DNA of 64,000 bases from Lindgomyces ingoldianus (Eukaryota > Ascomycota > Dothideomycetes > Pleosporales > Lindgomycetaceae): NCBI RefSeq assembly GCF_010093535.1, contig NW_022985193.1, positions 63,591-127,590 on the forward strand. The letters are read 5' to 3'. Shown here piece after piece: positions 11,501 to 21,500 of the stretch. Every line of letters begins with the position of its first letter. Within the stretch, counting starts at the first letter, position 1. Under the pieces are notes generated by a model. It was not told where the DNA came from, ran no database searches, and saw only the letters and a list, made by a program, of their open reading frames with translations. A program made the position numbers and the translations under genes.

Positions 11501-13200
11501 AATCGCTGGCTGACGAGAAGGAGAAGAACGAACGGCTTGAAATCCAGCTCGAATCTTGCCAAGGCGAAGTTGATTTCTTGCGAGAAGAGCAGGAAGGCGA
11601 CAAGATTAAGATTGGAGAGCTCGAAGCGGCCCTTAACACGGCCCAAAATACGATACAGGACGAGAAGGAGCGCTTCTGTGATCTTGAGGATCGTCTGGCG
11701 GAAGAAAGGCGACAGCGCGATATCTTAGACACTCAAGAGAAGCGAGAGGTGGAGAAGGTTCTTACGGACCTGAATGCACAGCTGAGCAAGCTGAAAGAGG
11801 ACAATAGGAAGCTCCGGAAGAGTCTCTCAGGAAAGGAAGTCGAGGCATCCAACTGGAAGCAGCGACTTGACGACCTTGAGAGCAGTCTCCGCGAAGCTCT
11901 TGGTAACCTTAACGGCACCAGGTCCAGCCTACTCAAGGTACCCAACACAATTTCTAATCCAACAAGACATATACTTATCACCTTTATTCAGGATGTGAAC
12001 AAGCTGCAGCGAGACCTTGAGGTCACATTACAGGAGCTTGAAAACACGAACAACGATCTTGCAGAAAAGAACAAGCTTCTCCGAGATCGGGATACACTAT
12101 TGGAAAGCACTGGAAACGAGTGCCGCCGTCTCTCGGATATGCTCGAGCGCGAACGTCAAATGCGCCGCCAAGACCAAGCAGCCTTCGAGAACGCCAAGCG
12201 AGGTCACCAATCGGTCACGAGAACCATTCAGCAGCATGAGACTCGAGTTTTAGAGTTGGAGACTCTTCGAAGTCAGGATCGACAGAAACTCATGGGTCTC
12301 GAACGTCAATATAAAGAGCAGTTGCTGGAGCGTAACAACCTGTTGTATGCCCTCTGGAACCGTCTGTCAACACTCTGTGGAGCCGAGTGGTCCCGTAACC
12401 ATGCCCTCATTAACGGTGAACTTCCGTCCATGGAGCTCATCTCAAAGAACCTGCAAGGCTTCAACAAGAACATCATTCTGGCTGTTAAGATGGTGGAAGG
12501 CATCATCGGCGGATTCCGCCAGCGGATTCGAGGCATGGAGAAGGACTTGCTACGAGATTACCAGACTCTCGAGCATACCCTAGACGTCCGTGTCAAGCGC
12601 CTCGATCAACTTGAGAAGATCATCATGGCGCAAAGACAATCAATTGGCCGTCCTAGTACCGTCCGTGGCGGCCTTGTTGACCTCAACTCTGGTGAGGTCA
12701 ACAAGCTTCGCAACGAAAACAAGAGTCTCCGGACTGAGCTTCAGACTCTTCGCCAGATCACAACTACGACTACCAACACCAATATGGTCACTGAAACGAA
12801 CGGCCGCACTGGTTCTCCAGGTTCAACTAAACGTGCTAGCATGGCGCAGACACTTCTTCGCCACCACTCGAGCTCCACCGTGGAAGGAACACAGAGTCAG
12901 CCAGACCACCCTTATCCTCAAGCTGGGCCTTTACAGCCCAGCGAACAGAAATGGATTCACAGGCTTAAGGAGCTCGAGCGACGGCTGAAAGCTGAACGAG
13001 AAGCACGGCTTTTAGATCGTAGTGGGGCAAGAAAACGCTTAGAAGAGAAGGCGGAAGAGAATCAAGACTTGCGCGCAATGCTTGAGCGAGAGCGCGAGAG
13101 GAAGGGAGACGAAAGCAGTGTAAATGGCTCTGGACGTGGAAGTGGGCGCGGAAGTGCAGTAGGCAGTGTTCGAGGCTTCGCTGATGAGGAAGTGTACTAG
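8584..13200 (+). CDS. apsB: ApsB/Mto1-like gamma-tubulin complex recruiting protein (spindle pole and septal MTOCs)
   Basis: Proteins of this family (A. nidulans ApsB, S. pombe Mto1, related to centrosomin) dock gamma-tubulin complexes at microtubule organising centres. The frame is open for 1,538 codons from MASSNDATPTVE. A CM1/centrosomin N-terminal motif lies at about residues 470-545 (HNLTLKEQNSKIDKLSKENF then LKLKIHFLDQAL), preceded by a long disordered Ser/Pro-rich head and followed by coiled coil of roughly 700 residues. Near the C-terminus, about residues 1430-1495 of the spliced protein, EQKWIHRLKELERRLKAERE matches the Mto2-binding/MASC-type end. A probable in-frame intron of 54 nt at 11938-11991 (GGTACCC ... 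ATTCAG) interrupts the heptads; removing it gives 1,520 residues. The tail is Gly/Ser/Arg-rich. Gene symbol by family, not by proven orthology. Confidence 0.85.
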   Translation: MASSNDATPTVEAEQKQPQAPEVAPPPAEDPSMSQDISHSEDVLSFEQPDSELPPLPTDDDDSFLQADNFADTQLQGDGSALMDHEMNRQLMDIESSFLPEPPVQVEAPQVPPGADDTYLFGGSPGHSRQPTATAGDKVASLILEEAAETQNSESSLLSNEPPTPADAYKTPAARRLDIDTIVQEDSLGDGTPASEPMPSSPSAQAAQRNHSRTTSGANAVENNIHQGEKIEAQAVPGAGQKEQSGDEVRPTSSASTVKAPDFTALEENSSFTDDHDLSMETITIPVPSFPTTNTKVGKRPSFLQNRHSSQRSSVSSFTNRSDFSGDTGSNATLGADYALQSGGAAPGSGSHNRSSFGLSRLPSLGSIASSVSGYSDSNPSWDKNRSLSANSLSGHLHPDSNLGRLEEEVNSTTPPATPRAPSVKPVAPTDTVIARHVQDIRVPDTIAREYREKHSRSPDKRHIVTPFTRNKHNLTLKEQNSKIDKLSKENFDLKLKIHFLDQALQNRSDEGVKEMISKNVQLQTDLANEKKENQTLRKKVRDLERRLKSQEDGLAAAKESASGSEDESDPSSKQAEMEEEIIFLRERLESTETFLEQLQQENLNKEVEKRRMAEYIKSMGERSTSEPSAGINEAMGMWKEELEEERSRREQAEADTEKLREEVQRLKDLNQQSQQRSTTNQSVKNVYNITRRNLTSYTTRSNSGSDVNEQAASPSMGGTSSTLVEQLRTENSELRRDLGAQTSMLTSRNRERERLQQEIENLKLTVRRGDVGSVAGDSIFERSISRNHLRSVSRASGGTRATQMSDPEREEYDNRYAALRDELSQTKLQYKELDDQLNGHLDILEQTEAKVKELEHEFELQTQDLQAIQNERDEALEAFQDKEQECDELRQHALETIQRLEEEIEQKTQEVNKLVTELDNTNEDFNALQEEMKSVSESLVRLEDDQEASGRKIQKLESELADANQELGRQDKSLADEKEKNERLEIQLESCQGEVDFLREEQEGDKIKIGELEAALNTAQNTIQDEKERFCDLEDRLAEERRQRDILDTQEKREVEKVLTDLNAQLSKLKEDNRKLRKSLSGKEVEASNWKQRLDDLESSLREALGNLNGTRSSLLKVPNTISNPTRHILITFIQDVNKLQRDLEVTLQELENTNNDLAEKNKLLRDRDTLLESTGNECRRLSDMLERERQMRRQDQAAFENAKRGHQSVTRTIQQHETRVLELETLRSQDRQKLMGLERQYKEQLLERNNLLYALWNRLSTLCGAEWSRNHALINGELPSMELISKNLQGFNKNIILAVKMVEGIIGGFRQRIRGMEKDLLRDYQTLEHTLDVRVKRLDQLEKIIMAQRQSIGRPSTVRGGLVDLNSGEVNKLRNENKSLRTELQTLRQITTTTTNTNMVTETNGRTGSPGSTKRASMAQTLLRHHSSSTVEGTQSQPDHPYPQAGPLQPSEQKWIHRLKELERRLKAEREARLLDRSGARKRLEEKAEENQDLRAMLERERERKGDESSVNGSGRGSGRGSAVGSVRGFADEEVY
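11938..11991 (+). other. Probable in-frame 54-nt intron of the ApsB/Mto1-like gene
   Basis: It begins GTACCC, contains a TTCTAAT branch-like site and ends TTATTCAG. Its length is a multiple of three and it has no stop, so the gene reads through it. The 18 residues it would add (VPNTISNPTRHI...) contain prolines and break an otherwise continuous coiled coil, which argues that it is spliced out. Confidence 0.75.
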
Positions 13201-14409
13201 TACGTCTGTTTTACTAGCGAAATTCAGGCAGGTGCGTTGGCGTTTACTTTACTTTACATCAGTATTTTGTGAGACATGTTTTGGTCTATAGGCTGGACTG
13301 TTTGAATTTTTTTTTTAATTGCTGTAGTTTATGGTTCTAGGGCTGGTGTAACGAGCTGGGAAAACTTGCGGATTGAGGAATTTGTATGGATATCTCTTAA
13401 CTTGGGTTGGACTGGGTACGAGGATATAATGTGTATGGAATGCAATATTTTGTGTATGAAGCCGGGCGATGTAATGACCCGGTCCGTGCTGCAAGTGGCT
13501 TTATGGTATGGCAGACGTGGAGACCAAGGAAAAGAGCAAGTGTCAGTCCGTGCAACTCACTTCTTGACTCCTCAGGCCACCAGACTAGGGATCCCTCTTA
13601 GAGTTAGATCTCCAGGTTCTTTCTCTATATGTATTTACCCTCTCACCACTTTATACTATCTTTCATACACCACTCGCTCTACTACTCTCTCAACCACATC
13701 ACACTGTCATTCCTACCCCACTCTCTCACATTCCACTCGACTGGCGCTTTGAGGTCTAGATACAACCTCACATCGAGCTAACGGCGGCAGATATCCACAT
13801 TTACGCTCTTCTAGGATCTACACCATTATTTCCGCTTCATGCTCGAACTTCTTCATCGTGGGATTCCATCCTAACTTATTCCTTCCCTAGGACCTGAATC
13901 CTCGAATGGGAGCAAACTCACTGGCTGCCCGCTCACTACAATATCTTTCCGGTGCTTTATCATCGCCAGGCCGCTATCATCTCAGCAGGTGCGCTAGTTT
14001 ATCAGGCCGCGTTCTTTTGGACGTTAGTCTCTACTCCTCTCCCCTCTCCCCTTCGGCATCTGGAAAATCTACCCTTCTTACTCCCACCTGCCAATGCTTC
14101 TTTTGCCCAACTTATCTGAACATTCACTTACAATGTCCCAAAGTACCCCTCCGTCAAGAGCTCCCGATTTCCGCACTCATAGTCCAACAGCATCCAGAAA
14201 GCATCGCAGACGCCCTCCTTCACAGCACGTCCGCGGGGTTGCACTCTCTCCCTCATAGCACAGGCTACCTTTAAAGAAGTTTGTAGTCTTGTTGTTCGGA
14301 AACGTTACTGAGCAGAGAGTGCGAGAAGAGAATAGTAGTGACGATTCAATACCGAGTTCTACCATCCCTAACATATCACGATTCTCACCAATCACAGGAC
14401 ACGTATAGA
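13201..14409. other. Intergenic between two coiled-coil protein genes
   Basis: Contains the 3' UTR of the ApsB/Mto1-like gene and the pyrimidine-rich 5' region of the next gene (13620-13760 and 14030-14100 are strongly C/T-rich). Short open frames here have no recognisable content. Confidence 0.5.
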
Positions 14410-15864
14410 ATGTTAGGCCACCTTGCTCAGAGGAACCGTAAGTTGGGAAAGGAGAATGCGGCACCGGCGCGTAGGAATCCACCACGACTCGCGGGAAAGA
14501 AACCAGCTGTTAAGGGAAAGAAGACTCCCAGCGATAAGAAGCCCAGAAAGCGCTCTGCTCCGCAACAAAGTCAGAGAAGAGGCCGCGCAGAGAAAGTCCA
14601 GAAGACTCGGAACAAGGACGTGTCCACAAATATGCGTGATGGGAAACAAAAGGAGGCAAGTGTGAATAGAGAAGTCAGAGGTGCTGAAAAGGGAACTGTT
14701 GAAGACCCCGTTGATTTGACTCTCTCCGACTCTGATAATGACCTGCCCTTTATCCACGGTCACCGTACTCGTACACGGACGGCATCTATTCCTGAACTCA
14801 AAACTGAAGAACTGGTTCGTTCTCCGCCCCCACTTGCTTCAAATTTAGCACCATCGTGGGATTTCGCTGCCGGTGGGCCAAGCACTGGTGTCCAGGAGAA
14901 GCAAAAAACAGGTCCTGAGATCGAGCTCAATCAATGCCAGTCCAAACTCGACAATCAAACCATCAGAGTTACGGCCCTCCAAGCAGAGATTGGGCGTCTC
15001 AAAAGAATGCACGATAATGACATTCTCAAGTTACGTCAGGAGAAGACCACAGAAACGCAAAAGGTCAAGAACCTAGAGAAACAGCTTGAAAGCAAGATCA
15101 TCGAAGAACGCGAGCAGATGAGTGGGATTGATCGCCTAGTTACGGAGCTCCGAGCCGTCCAGATGCAACGGGATGAGGCCAACCGAAGCCTCGACGCTGA
15201 GAAGCAGAGGAGTGAGAGGTTGGCAATGGCGGAGAGCGCTCGGGACCAGCTCCAGGAGGAGCTTAATGTTGAGCGCGAGAAGACTTCGGGTCTAGAAGTT
15301 CGTCGCTGGAACGACAAGGAGATTTCAGAGCTTCAGAACCAGATCTCATGTCTGCAAGATGAGAACACAGCCATCAGGCTTGGACTCGAGGAAGAGCAAG
15401 CTGCACACTCCGCCACCGCAGAGAATCTCAAGAGAACAATCAACCAGCTCAAAGAGGAAAATGAAAGCTCCTCTGCCAATAACGGCGAGTCCAAATCTCT
15501 CCAGTCTGTCCAAGCCGACCTTACCAAGGAACTTGAAAGCTTAAAGTCCGAACATGCTGTCACGAAAAATCCCAACCCAAGTACACCCGCCCGCCTAGAC
15601 TCGCCAGTTCTGTCACGGGCCTCCTCCGAGGACCAGACTCGTACAGACAATGTCCGCAAGACATACCTGAAAGTCAAGAAACGGTATGATAATATCTTCT
15701 CCGTCGCTAAGGATCTCTCAATAAGCACTCGAGGGTTGAATTTCAGCAACTTCGGCGAATTTGGAACGTATCTGAGGCAGTTGAAAACCGCTATTGATGA
15801 AGAAGAGGCGGACTCCGATGATCGGATCAGGGCGGGAAGTCAAGTGGGCGATCAGCCACCGTAA
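14410..15864 (+). CDS. Coiled-coil nuclear-type protein with SUMO-interaction-like motif, function unknown
   Basis: Single open frame of 484 residues from the first ATG (MLGHLAQRNRKLGKEN). Three parts can be seen. Residues 1-95 are very basic (KKPAVKGKKTPSDKKPRKR and similar), with nuclear-localisation character. At about 98-110 EDPVDLTLSDSDNDLPF fits a SUMO-interaction motif: a hydrophobic VDLTL core followed by acidic and serine residues. Residues about 172-370 form continuous coiled coil. A C-terminal block at about 415-465 (RKTYLKVKKRYDNIFSVAKD ... NFSNFGEFGTYLRQLKTAID) is not coiled coil, looks folded and may be the conserved part of the family. I do not recognise the gene. A chromosome or nuclear scaffold role is inference from the NLS and SIM-like segments only. 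Confidence 0.75.
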   Translation: MLGHLAQRNRKLGKENAAPARRNPPRLAGKKPAVKGKKTPSDKKPRKRSAPQQSQRRGRAEKVQKTRNKDVSTNMRDGKQKEASVNREVRGAEKGTVEDPVDLTLSDSDNDLPFIHGHRTRTRTASIPELKTEELVRSPPPLASNLAPSWDFAAGGPSTGVQEKQKTGPEIELNQCQSKLDNQTIRVTALQAEIGRLKRMHDNDILKLRQEKTTETQKVKNLEKQLESKIIEEREQMSGIDRLVTELRAVQMQRDEANRSLDAEKQRSERLAMAESARDQLQEELNVEREKTSGLEVRRWNDKEISELQNQISCLQDENTAIRLGLEEEQAAHSATAENLKRTINQLKEENESSSANNGESKSLQSVQADLTKELESLKSEHAVTKNPNPSTPARLDSPVLSRASSEDQTRTDNVRKTYLKVKKRYDNIFSVAKDLSISTRGLNFSNFGEFGTYLRQLKTAIDEEEADSDDRIRAGSQVGDQPP

Positions 15865-18780
15865 GGGAGTGGCGGATATCTGTGGCAGACTTCATAGGGA
15901 ATGTAGTCTAGACCAAATAGCCGGGGACTGGGTGGGTCGGCTGAGGGGTCGGAGATGAAGTAATTCCAAGCAGCGTGGAACTACGGGTGGAGTGGGGAGT
16001 CCCGCGCTGGGAATTTCGTTGGGGTTAGGTAGTGAATTTGGGACGGTTCTCTCATGCCTCAAGCCTTCCCGCGAGAAGACGGTAAGGCGCGCCTATGATA
16101 CCCAGGTCTTTCCAATGATGTTTACCGGCGTGTTTCACGAAATATGCTCACCACCCCCTTTCTTTGAGTACGCTTCCTGGCAGACAATCTTCCCCGATCT
16201 CCGAGTTCCCCGATCCCGCATCCTCCCAGGCCAGTCCAGGAGAGATGCGCATGGGACCGCACTGACATGTTTTCTGGACACGCTCTTCTTTCAGGCAGCA
16301 CCACGCCAGTTGACCCCGAGTGGTTTCACTATCGACCCCTGGCCTGCTCGTTTTAATCCGCCAGGGCAATCCCACATTCAGTTCTATAGCTGGACTTCAA
16401 TCGCTATAACGGATTTTAATGAAGCCAGCAGTGAGGCAGAGACGGGGCCAGTAAGGAGTTCATTTACCGCGCGGATCCTCAGTCAGCGAGTATTGCGGTG
16501 ACTTCTGGTGGCTACACAGTTCCAAAAGTGGCGAGAGCATGATAGTGTTGGTAAGTCTTACTAGTCATGTTTCATGGAGACCCTCCTACTTTTTTCCCCC
16601 CATGATGGGGAATGGTCATGTGGATTGAGTTGGAGGAATTTGATGCCATTCTTACAGCAGGTCAATATTTTGGTTCCGCCTGGTGGGTTCTCTCTGGAAA
16701 GACTTCCACAAAGCTTTTAGAGGCTCTGGTTGAAGAGTGTAAGATCGCAGTGAGGAGTCGAGGCGTAAGGAGGGTCGGGGTTAAAATACCACATCTCGCA
16801 ACATGACCTACTAACACTTCCGGTGTGAAGCCTCGCACTCTGCTTAATTATCAGCGTATCGGTGGTCACCATTACTACCGTTCCCCGGAACCCAGAGGAC
16901 ATGATAGTGGTCCTTCGTTCTTTTTGACGTCTCTCCACAGACACTTGCTGACACTGCTCGACCCTGCGTATAAGCCCCATTTTCGCACCAGTTTCTTCCA
17001 TGCACCATTCCTATAGACAATTTAGATATGGAGCCAGACTTCTCCACATCACCTAGATTTCACGAGATTTTGACACTCCTATCAAAGTGTGAAACAAAAA
17101 CAGTCAAGTCTTCAAGTCCCCAAAAAGAGGGCTGATATACCTAACCCCCCTCTCTGTGAATCAAGCTCAACCAGTGACACCACCCTATCTATAGCAGCCA
17201 TCTGTTTGCCGTAATCACACGATAGTCGAATGCGTCGTCACCATAGTCGGATGCGTCGTCACCATAGTCGTATGTATCTCACCATAGTCTATGTTGCCAA
17301 GACTCACCCACTTATTTCGCATATATATAGACTCCTACAAAAGACTCCTCTAGCAATCAATTCAATCCAGTTCCTCATGCCTCTAGTGCTTCACATAGCT
17401 TCACACCATCTAGCACGTAGAGGCCGTTACTAAGAGTCGAAGAGACACCTTACGTGATTCACCACTGCTTTCGCCCTTCGGCTAGGATATATGAAGACCT
17501 TGGTCCCCGTTGATCTGGGCATTTTCTTTACTCCCCAACTTCCACCTTGGGAAAGAAGATTAAAAAGAGCAATAGTGCTGCCTCTCCCCTTAGGAATAAA
17601 ATTACAGCACCAAGGGCCAACGGCTTCCTTCTCTGCCTCTAGGACTAACATAAGCGATTTTCGTATCATGATCGACTGCACCAGAATAAATATGCCAGCC
17701 AGGCAGGTTATGGTTCCCTCCCTAGGACTAATTTTTTATTGCAAGCCTATTATGTGGGTGACAATAAGAGAATGAAAAAACTCCAGCATCGCCTTGAATG
17801 TGTGTTTGACCAGCCCTTCACTTAGACTAATACTACGGCGATTTAGGCCCATAAGATGCAGGAATTAAAACTACACCACCTCGCCTCATGACTGCAGATT
17901 GCCAGAAGAAACTGGCAAAGCAAGGGGGGAATCTCGCGTCTCCTTATTCGCTCTAAAACATCACGAGAAATACGATCACGACTATCGTTTCCTGGAATAA
18001 AACTGCAACCCAAGTGCGGCGTAGAGCACCCGCCAAAAGCTCACAATCCGTGCCTGTATCGCTGGGGGTATTTAAAACGGAGAGGACGCCTTTGAGGGTT
18101 CTGCTTGGTAATCGGTAGGTTGAATTAGAGGGAAGTTAAGAGTGTCGAATGGACACTGTATGTGGATTTATTGTGCACGGAGGGATTTCAAGATGGATGG
18201 GAGTGTGATGATATCACCATCTCTGGAAGAGGTATCTATCGTCAGGAAAAGCTGACATACATTCTAGGTCAAATCGGAGAGATCTCAAATTACTGGATCA
18301 AATGTGCAGAGGAAGGCGTTAGGGGGAGAGCAGGGGAGAAGATTAACTGAGGAGAGGCGAAGAAATGTTGTCGGTATTCGAGATGAGGTGAATGATGACA
18401 ACCTGGCGAGAATAAGGCGTGTTAGGATGAACGCGAGAATGTTCGCGAGAATTTTCGCGAGAAAACTGAGTGGTTTTACTACAATTAGCTCGGATTTCCG
18501 GAGATTCCGTGACATGAACTATCATCTTCATTTCTTCCAGGTTAGAGTACATCAGTGCGAACCCGAGAAATGCATAGGCTACTCCAGACATCCTCTAGGT
18601 AGATTCTCTTTATTAGATAGATATTAAACCCCGTCTGAGGTCTAGAGAGAATGTGCGAAGCCAAAAACAGTCCGTAAGGCTTAACCGACAACATTGTGGG
18701 TAAAAGAGCGTACGTTGTTCAAGGTAATTGACTCTAAACCGCTACTTTTCTTATTTAAACCCAAACTCATACTTGAAGGC
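15865..18780. other. 2.9-kb stretch without a supportable gene
   Basis: Open frames here are short or lack an ATG (one of about 170 codons at 15992-16501 would have to start at GTG) and show no domain. A 21-bp triple repeat lies at 17222-17292. It may hold remnants of old genes or a non-coding transcript, but nothing I can name. Confidence 0.4.
17222..17292 (+). repeat. 21-bp tandem repeat, about 3.4 copies
   Basis: Unit ATAGTCGAATGCGTCGTCAC plus C, repeated at 17222, 17243 and 17264, with the last copies degenerating. Confidence 0.85.
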
Positions 18781-19739
18781 ATGTCAGCAGCTAGAGGAAA
18801 ATAAAAGGCAAAAGCTACGGGAGACGAGATCGAAGACGTACTAGGTGGGCTTCATGTCGGAGAAGAGTCTTCACCTGCTAGTAAACTTCCCGAAGAAGCA
18901 GATGTTGTGGGTCTGGCGGAAATCATCGACGGTAGAGAAGCTCCTGGTGGAGACGGCGACGCCCGTGAACCTGAGGCTATGGTGGGAGGAGATAGTGGGG
19001 GCGAAGCGGAAGGTGCTGATTTAGGAGGACCTAGCCGACCAACAGCAACGACGATAGAGAGGAATAGAGGTAGACGTACTTTCCTCGGAATTGATATCGG
19101 CTCGAAACGCAAGACCACGGGACCTCCCAATTACAGCAATACCACTGTAAACAAGGTCTAGAGGTGGGGTGTCGGTCATCCGGTCGCAAAGTCAAGGAAC
19201 GAGAAGGTTGAGAAGAAGCCAGCCGAAGCGTTATTCAAGAAGTCACTTAAGAAGCCAAAAGCTACTCTGAAGCCAAAGCCTGCCCTCAGGGCAAGCGCTG
19301 CAAAGGGAAAGGCAGCAGAAGTCGACCCAGAAAATGAATCCGATAGTGATGAAGATGTCGATACTGAGGGCATGACCGTTGGTGATTTTAGAGAAATGGC
19401 CAGCGAAATCCTCGATTTAGTCCGTGTCACCACTAACCGCAGAACCGGTCGCAATCCTAGCAGCCGGGGCAAGGTTGAAAAGGCTATCAAGGCAATTCGA
19501 GGCGAAGTCGAACGTTTTCAAAGCAGAGGAGCTGGTATCAAGAGGAAGGTAGCCGATCCCAAGAAAGGGACAGAATCGATACCGAAGAAGGCGAAGGTTA
19601 CAGCAAGGACAAGGGAAAAGGGAAAGCTAAGAGCTAGGGCGAGGCTGCTGAGGTTGTAGTCATTTCGTTGGACATCTCGGGTGATGATGGAGAAGGTCGT
19701 GCGGCTGCTGAGAAGGACCAGTTTCCATCTACTTAGATG
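18781..19739 (+). pseudogene. Decayed gene for a basic, low-complexity protein; stops fit C-to-T change
   Basis: One frame runs from ATG at 18781 to 19659 and is broken by TAA at 18802 and TAG at 19159. It encodes Glu/Asp/Gly-rich then Lys/Arg-rich sequence with a nuclear flavour (KKSLKKPKATLKPKP, ENESDSDEDVDTEG) and a more ordered block at 19372-19515 (DFREMASEILDLVRV). Near 19600 the better reading moves to another frame (SKDKGKGKAKS, a TAG at 19635, then GEAAEVVVISLDISGDD), implying a small indel. Each stop would be a glutamine codon (CAA or CAG) before a C-to-T change, the favoured RIP context CpA. Parent protein not recognised. An intron instead of the second stop cannot be excluded. Confidence 0.4.
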
Positions 19740-20169
19740 GGCCAGGCGAGGTGCCGAAGTCGTTTGACATAGATTGCTCACCCGGCAACTGCCAGAATAT
19801 CGCAACACTCGGCAGGTTATTCCACTATAGATTAGTTTCGATTCTACACTGTCTTGTAAATAGTTTGCTTAGACAGATAGACTGACATATACATATTGAA
19901 CTCACTCAATTCTTTGCTTCGTACGGTGTGATATCAATTTACTGTGGACAACTTCAAAGTTCCTAGTTCGCTTCATTGCTAGCAACGTGGTTGACGATCG
20001 TGGAGCGGGGTTGTCTCAACTCCTAACAATTGTCCTAATTGTTAGAGATCCTTCGATGTCAGTGTACATACTGTTTCCTTCATTTCCTGCGTCATCCCTC
20101 TTCTCATCCTAACTTTACCGACTAATGTGGCTACGTATATACTTCTCAACAATGCTTACATAGAAGGAG

Positions 20170-20848
20170 ATGGATGTGTCAGGTCGGAAGACCTCCAGGG
20201 CTGGCCCTACAAACGAGGAACACCGCTGCCCTGTCCGAACTGATGACATGATGCAGCAGTGTCGCGAGTCATTCAAGAACCTCGCGGCCATTGCCTCTGA
20301 TTCTGAGCGAGAAGCGATATATGATCGAGAAGCTCTTGCAGAAGCAATCTAAGATCTTGCAAATACCTAATAAGCCCAAGAGGGAGTCCAGAATGCCTAG
20401 TAGATACACTGAAGATGAGAGTCTAGAAGTCTTACCGAAGTTTGCAGATTCTGAGGAGGCGTTCATGTCCAGAGTGCTTGAAGAACTCGCAGCTCAGAAA
20501 ATCGAAGGAGAAGAAAGACAAAGGAGATCACGGGGAAACTCAATGCCGATCTCCAGAAATAATTCCCCCTTGTTTGTTAGAAGCATAGACTGACGATTGT
20601 AGGATGGTGATAGTGCAATGCGGAAGGGTGGTGATATAGATTCCGATCTAGTAAGTAAATGCCGTGCTTCTTTAGCTCTAACGGCTGGAATAGGTAGAAG
20701 GATGAGCAATACGAGGACAAGGACAGTGAAGACGACTTTTCCGAAGAAGAAAAGGGTTAGGAGCCGCCAGGGAGCCGCGTTCGGCAATCTATCAAACTGG
20801 AAAGATGAACTGCTGTTAGGTTTCTTTTATGGTAGACTGATGGAATGA
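20170..20848 (+). pseudogene. Doubtful or decayed gene, fragments in three frames
   Basis: Three adjacent pieces look protein-like: 20170-20352 (acidic, ESFKNLAAIASDSEREAIYD), 20291-20593 in the next frame (PSRYTEDESLEVLPKFADSE ... VLEELAAQKIEGEERQRR) and 20618-20848. They could be exons of one small gene or the frameshifted remains of one, perhaps the continuation of the pseudogene at 18781. No family recognised. Confidence 0.3.
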
Positions 20849-21416
20849 TCTGATATTAGCTGAAGATAGTAATGGATTGCATGAAGAATATAATGGACTG
20901 GATAAGAAGAATAGTAAGCCATTTTCAATACAGGATGTTACCACATTATGTGGAGCGTGACGAGGGCAAAGTCTACCTGTAAATCTCCTGCTTGAAGAAA
21001 GGAGAGAGCATTAGAAGGGTGCGAATATCTGTCCCTAAATACCCTGTCATGTTCTATGTTAGGTGACAGGAAAAAGGCTTTTGTGAAAAGGTGAAGTTGT
21101 AGGCGTGACGTTCGGCTTACAGACCGTGCACTGTGTCCTGTAGAGGAAGGTGGAAGTAATGAGAAGATAAGCGTGTCTCTCTCACATCAATTTGCACCCC
21201 GAGTAACGAAGGATGCGACACATGAACTGATGAATAATGAAGTCCGGCGGTGAGTTGGTTCTGAGAGAGCCCGAGCCCGACCCCCGAAGTAGTCCGATGA
21301 CGGCCAGAACAACGGCTGACCATTCCGCTTACGGTTAGTGCGGGACTGAAAGGTGCGGGACGAAAAAAGTATCTAAGACCACGCGCCGATAGTTCTTCCA
21401 GTCCAACTTTTGCCGC
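20849..21416. other. Intergenic upstream of SHMT
   Basis: No coding signal seen. Includes the upstream promoter region of the SHMT gene. Confidence 0.4.
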
Positions 21417-21423
21417 TATAAAT
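21417..21423 (+). promoter_or_regulatory. TATA box of the SHMT gene
   Basis: TATAAAT lies 78 bp before the start codon and is followed by a C/T-rich stretch (21427-21470), the usual arrangement in strongly expressed fungal housekeeping genes. Confidence 0.5.
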
Positions 21424-21500
21424 CATCTTCCCACCCACTACTCTCTTCTTTCTCAGTTCCATCCTTCATAGAAGACTAGAATCTGGCTAATTGACTCAAC

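Noticed and set aside
11223..11732. Long open frames antisense to the ApsB/Mto1-like gene
   Set aside because: Shadow frames caused by the codon bias of a long coiled-coil gene; Ser/Leu-rich with no homology.
15992..16501. Open frame of about 170 codons
   Set aside because: No ATG near its start (it would need GTG), no domain, odd composition, and no splice partners. Not called.
19155..19190. Reading the TAG at 19159 as part of a 36-nt intron
   Set aside because: The donor GTCTAG is poor and the length is below the usual fungal minimum; the C-to-T explanation fits all three stops. Not fully excluded.
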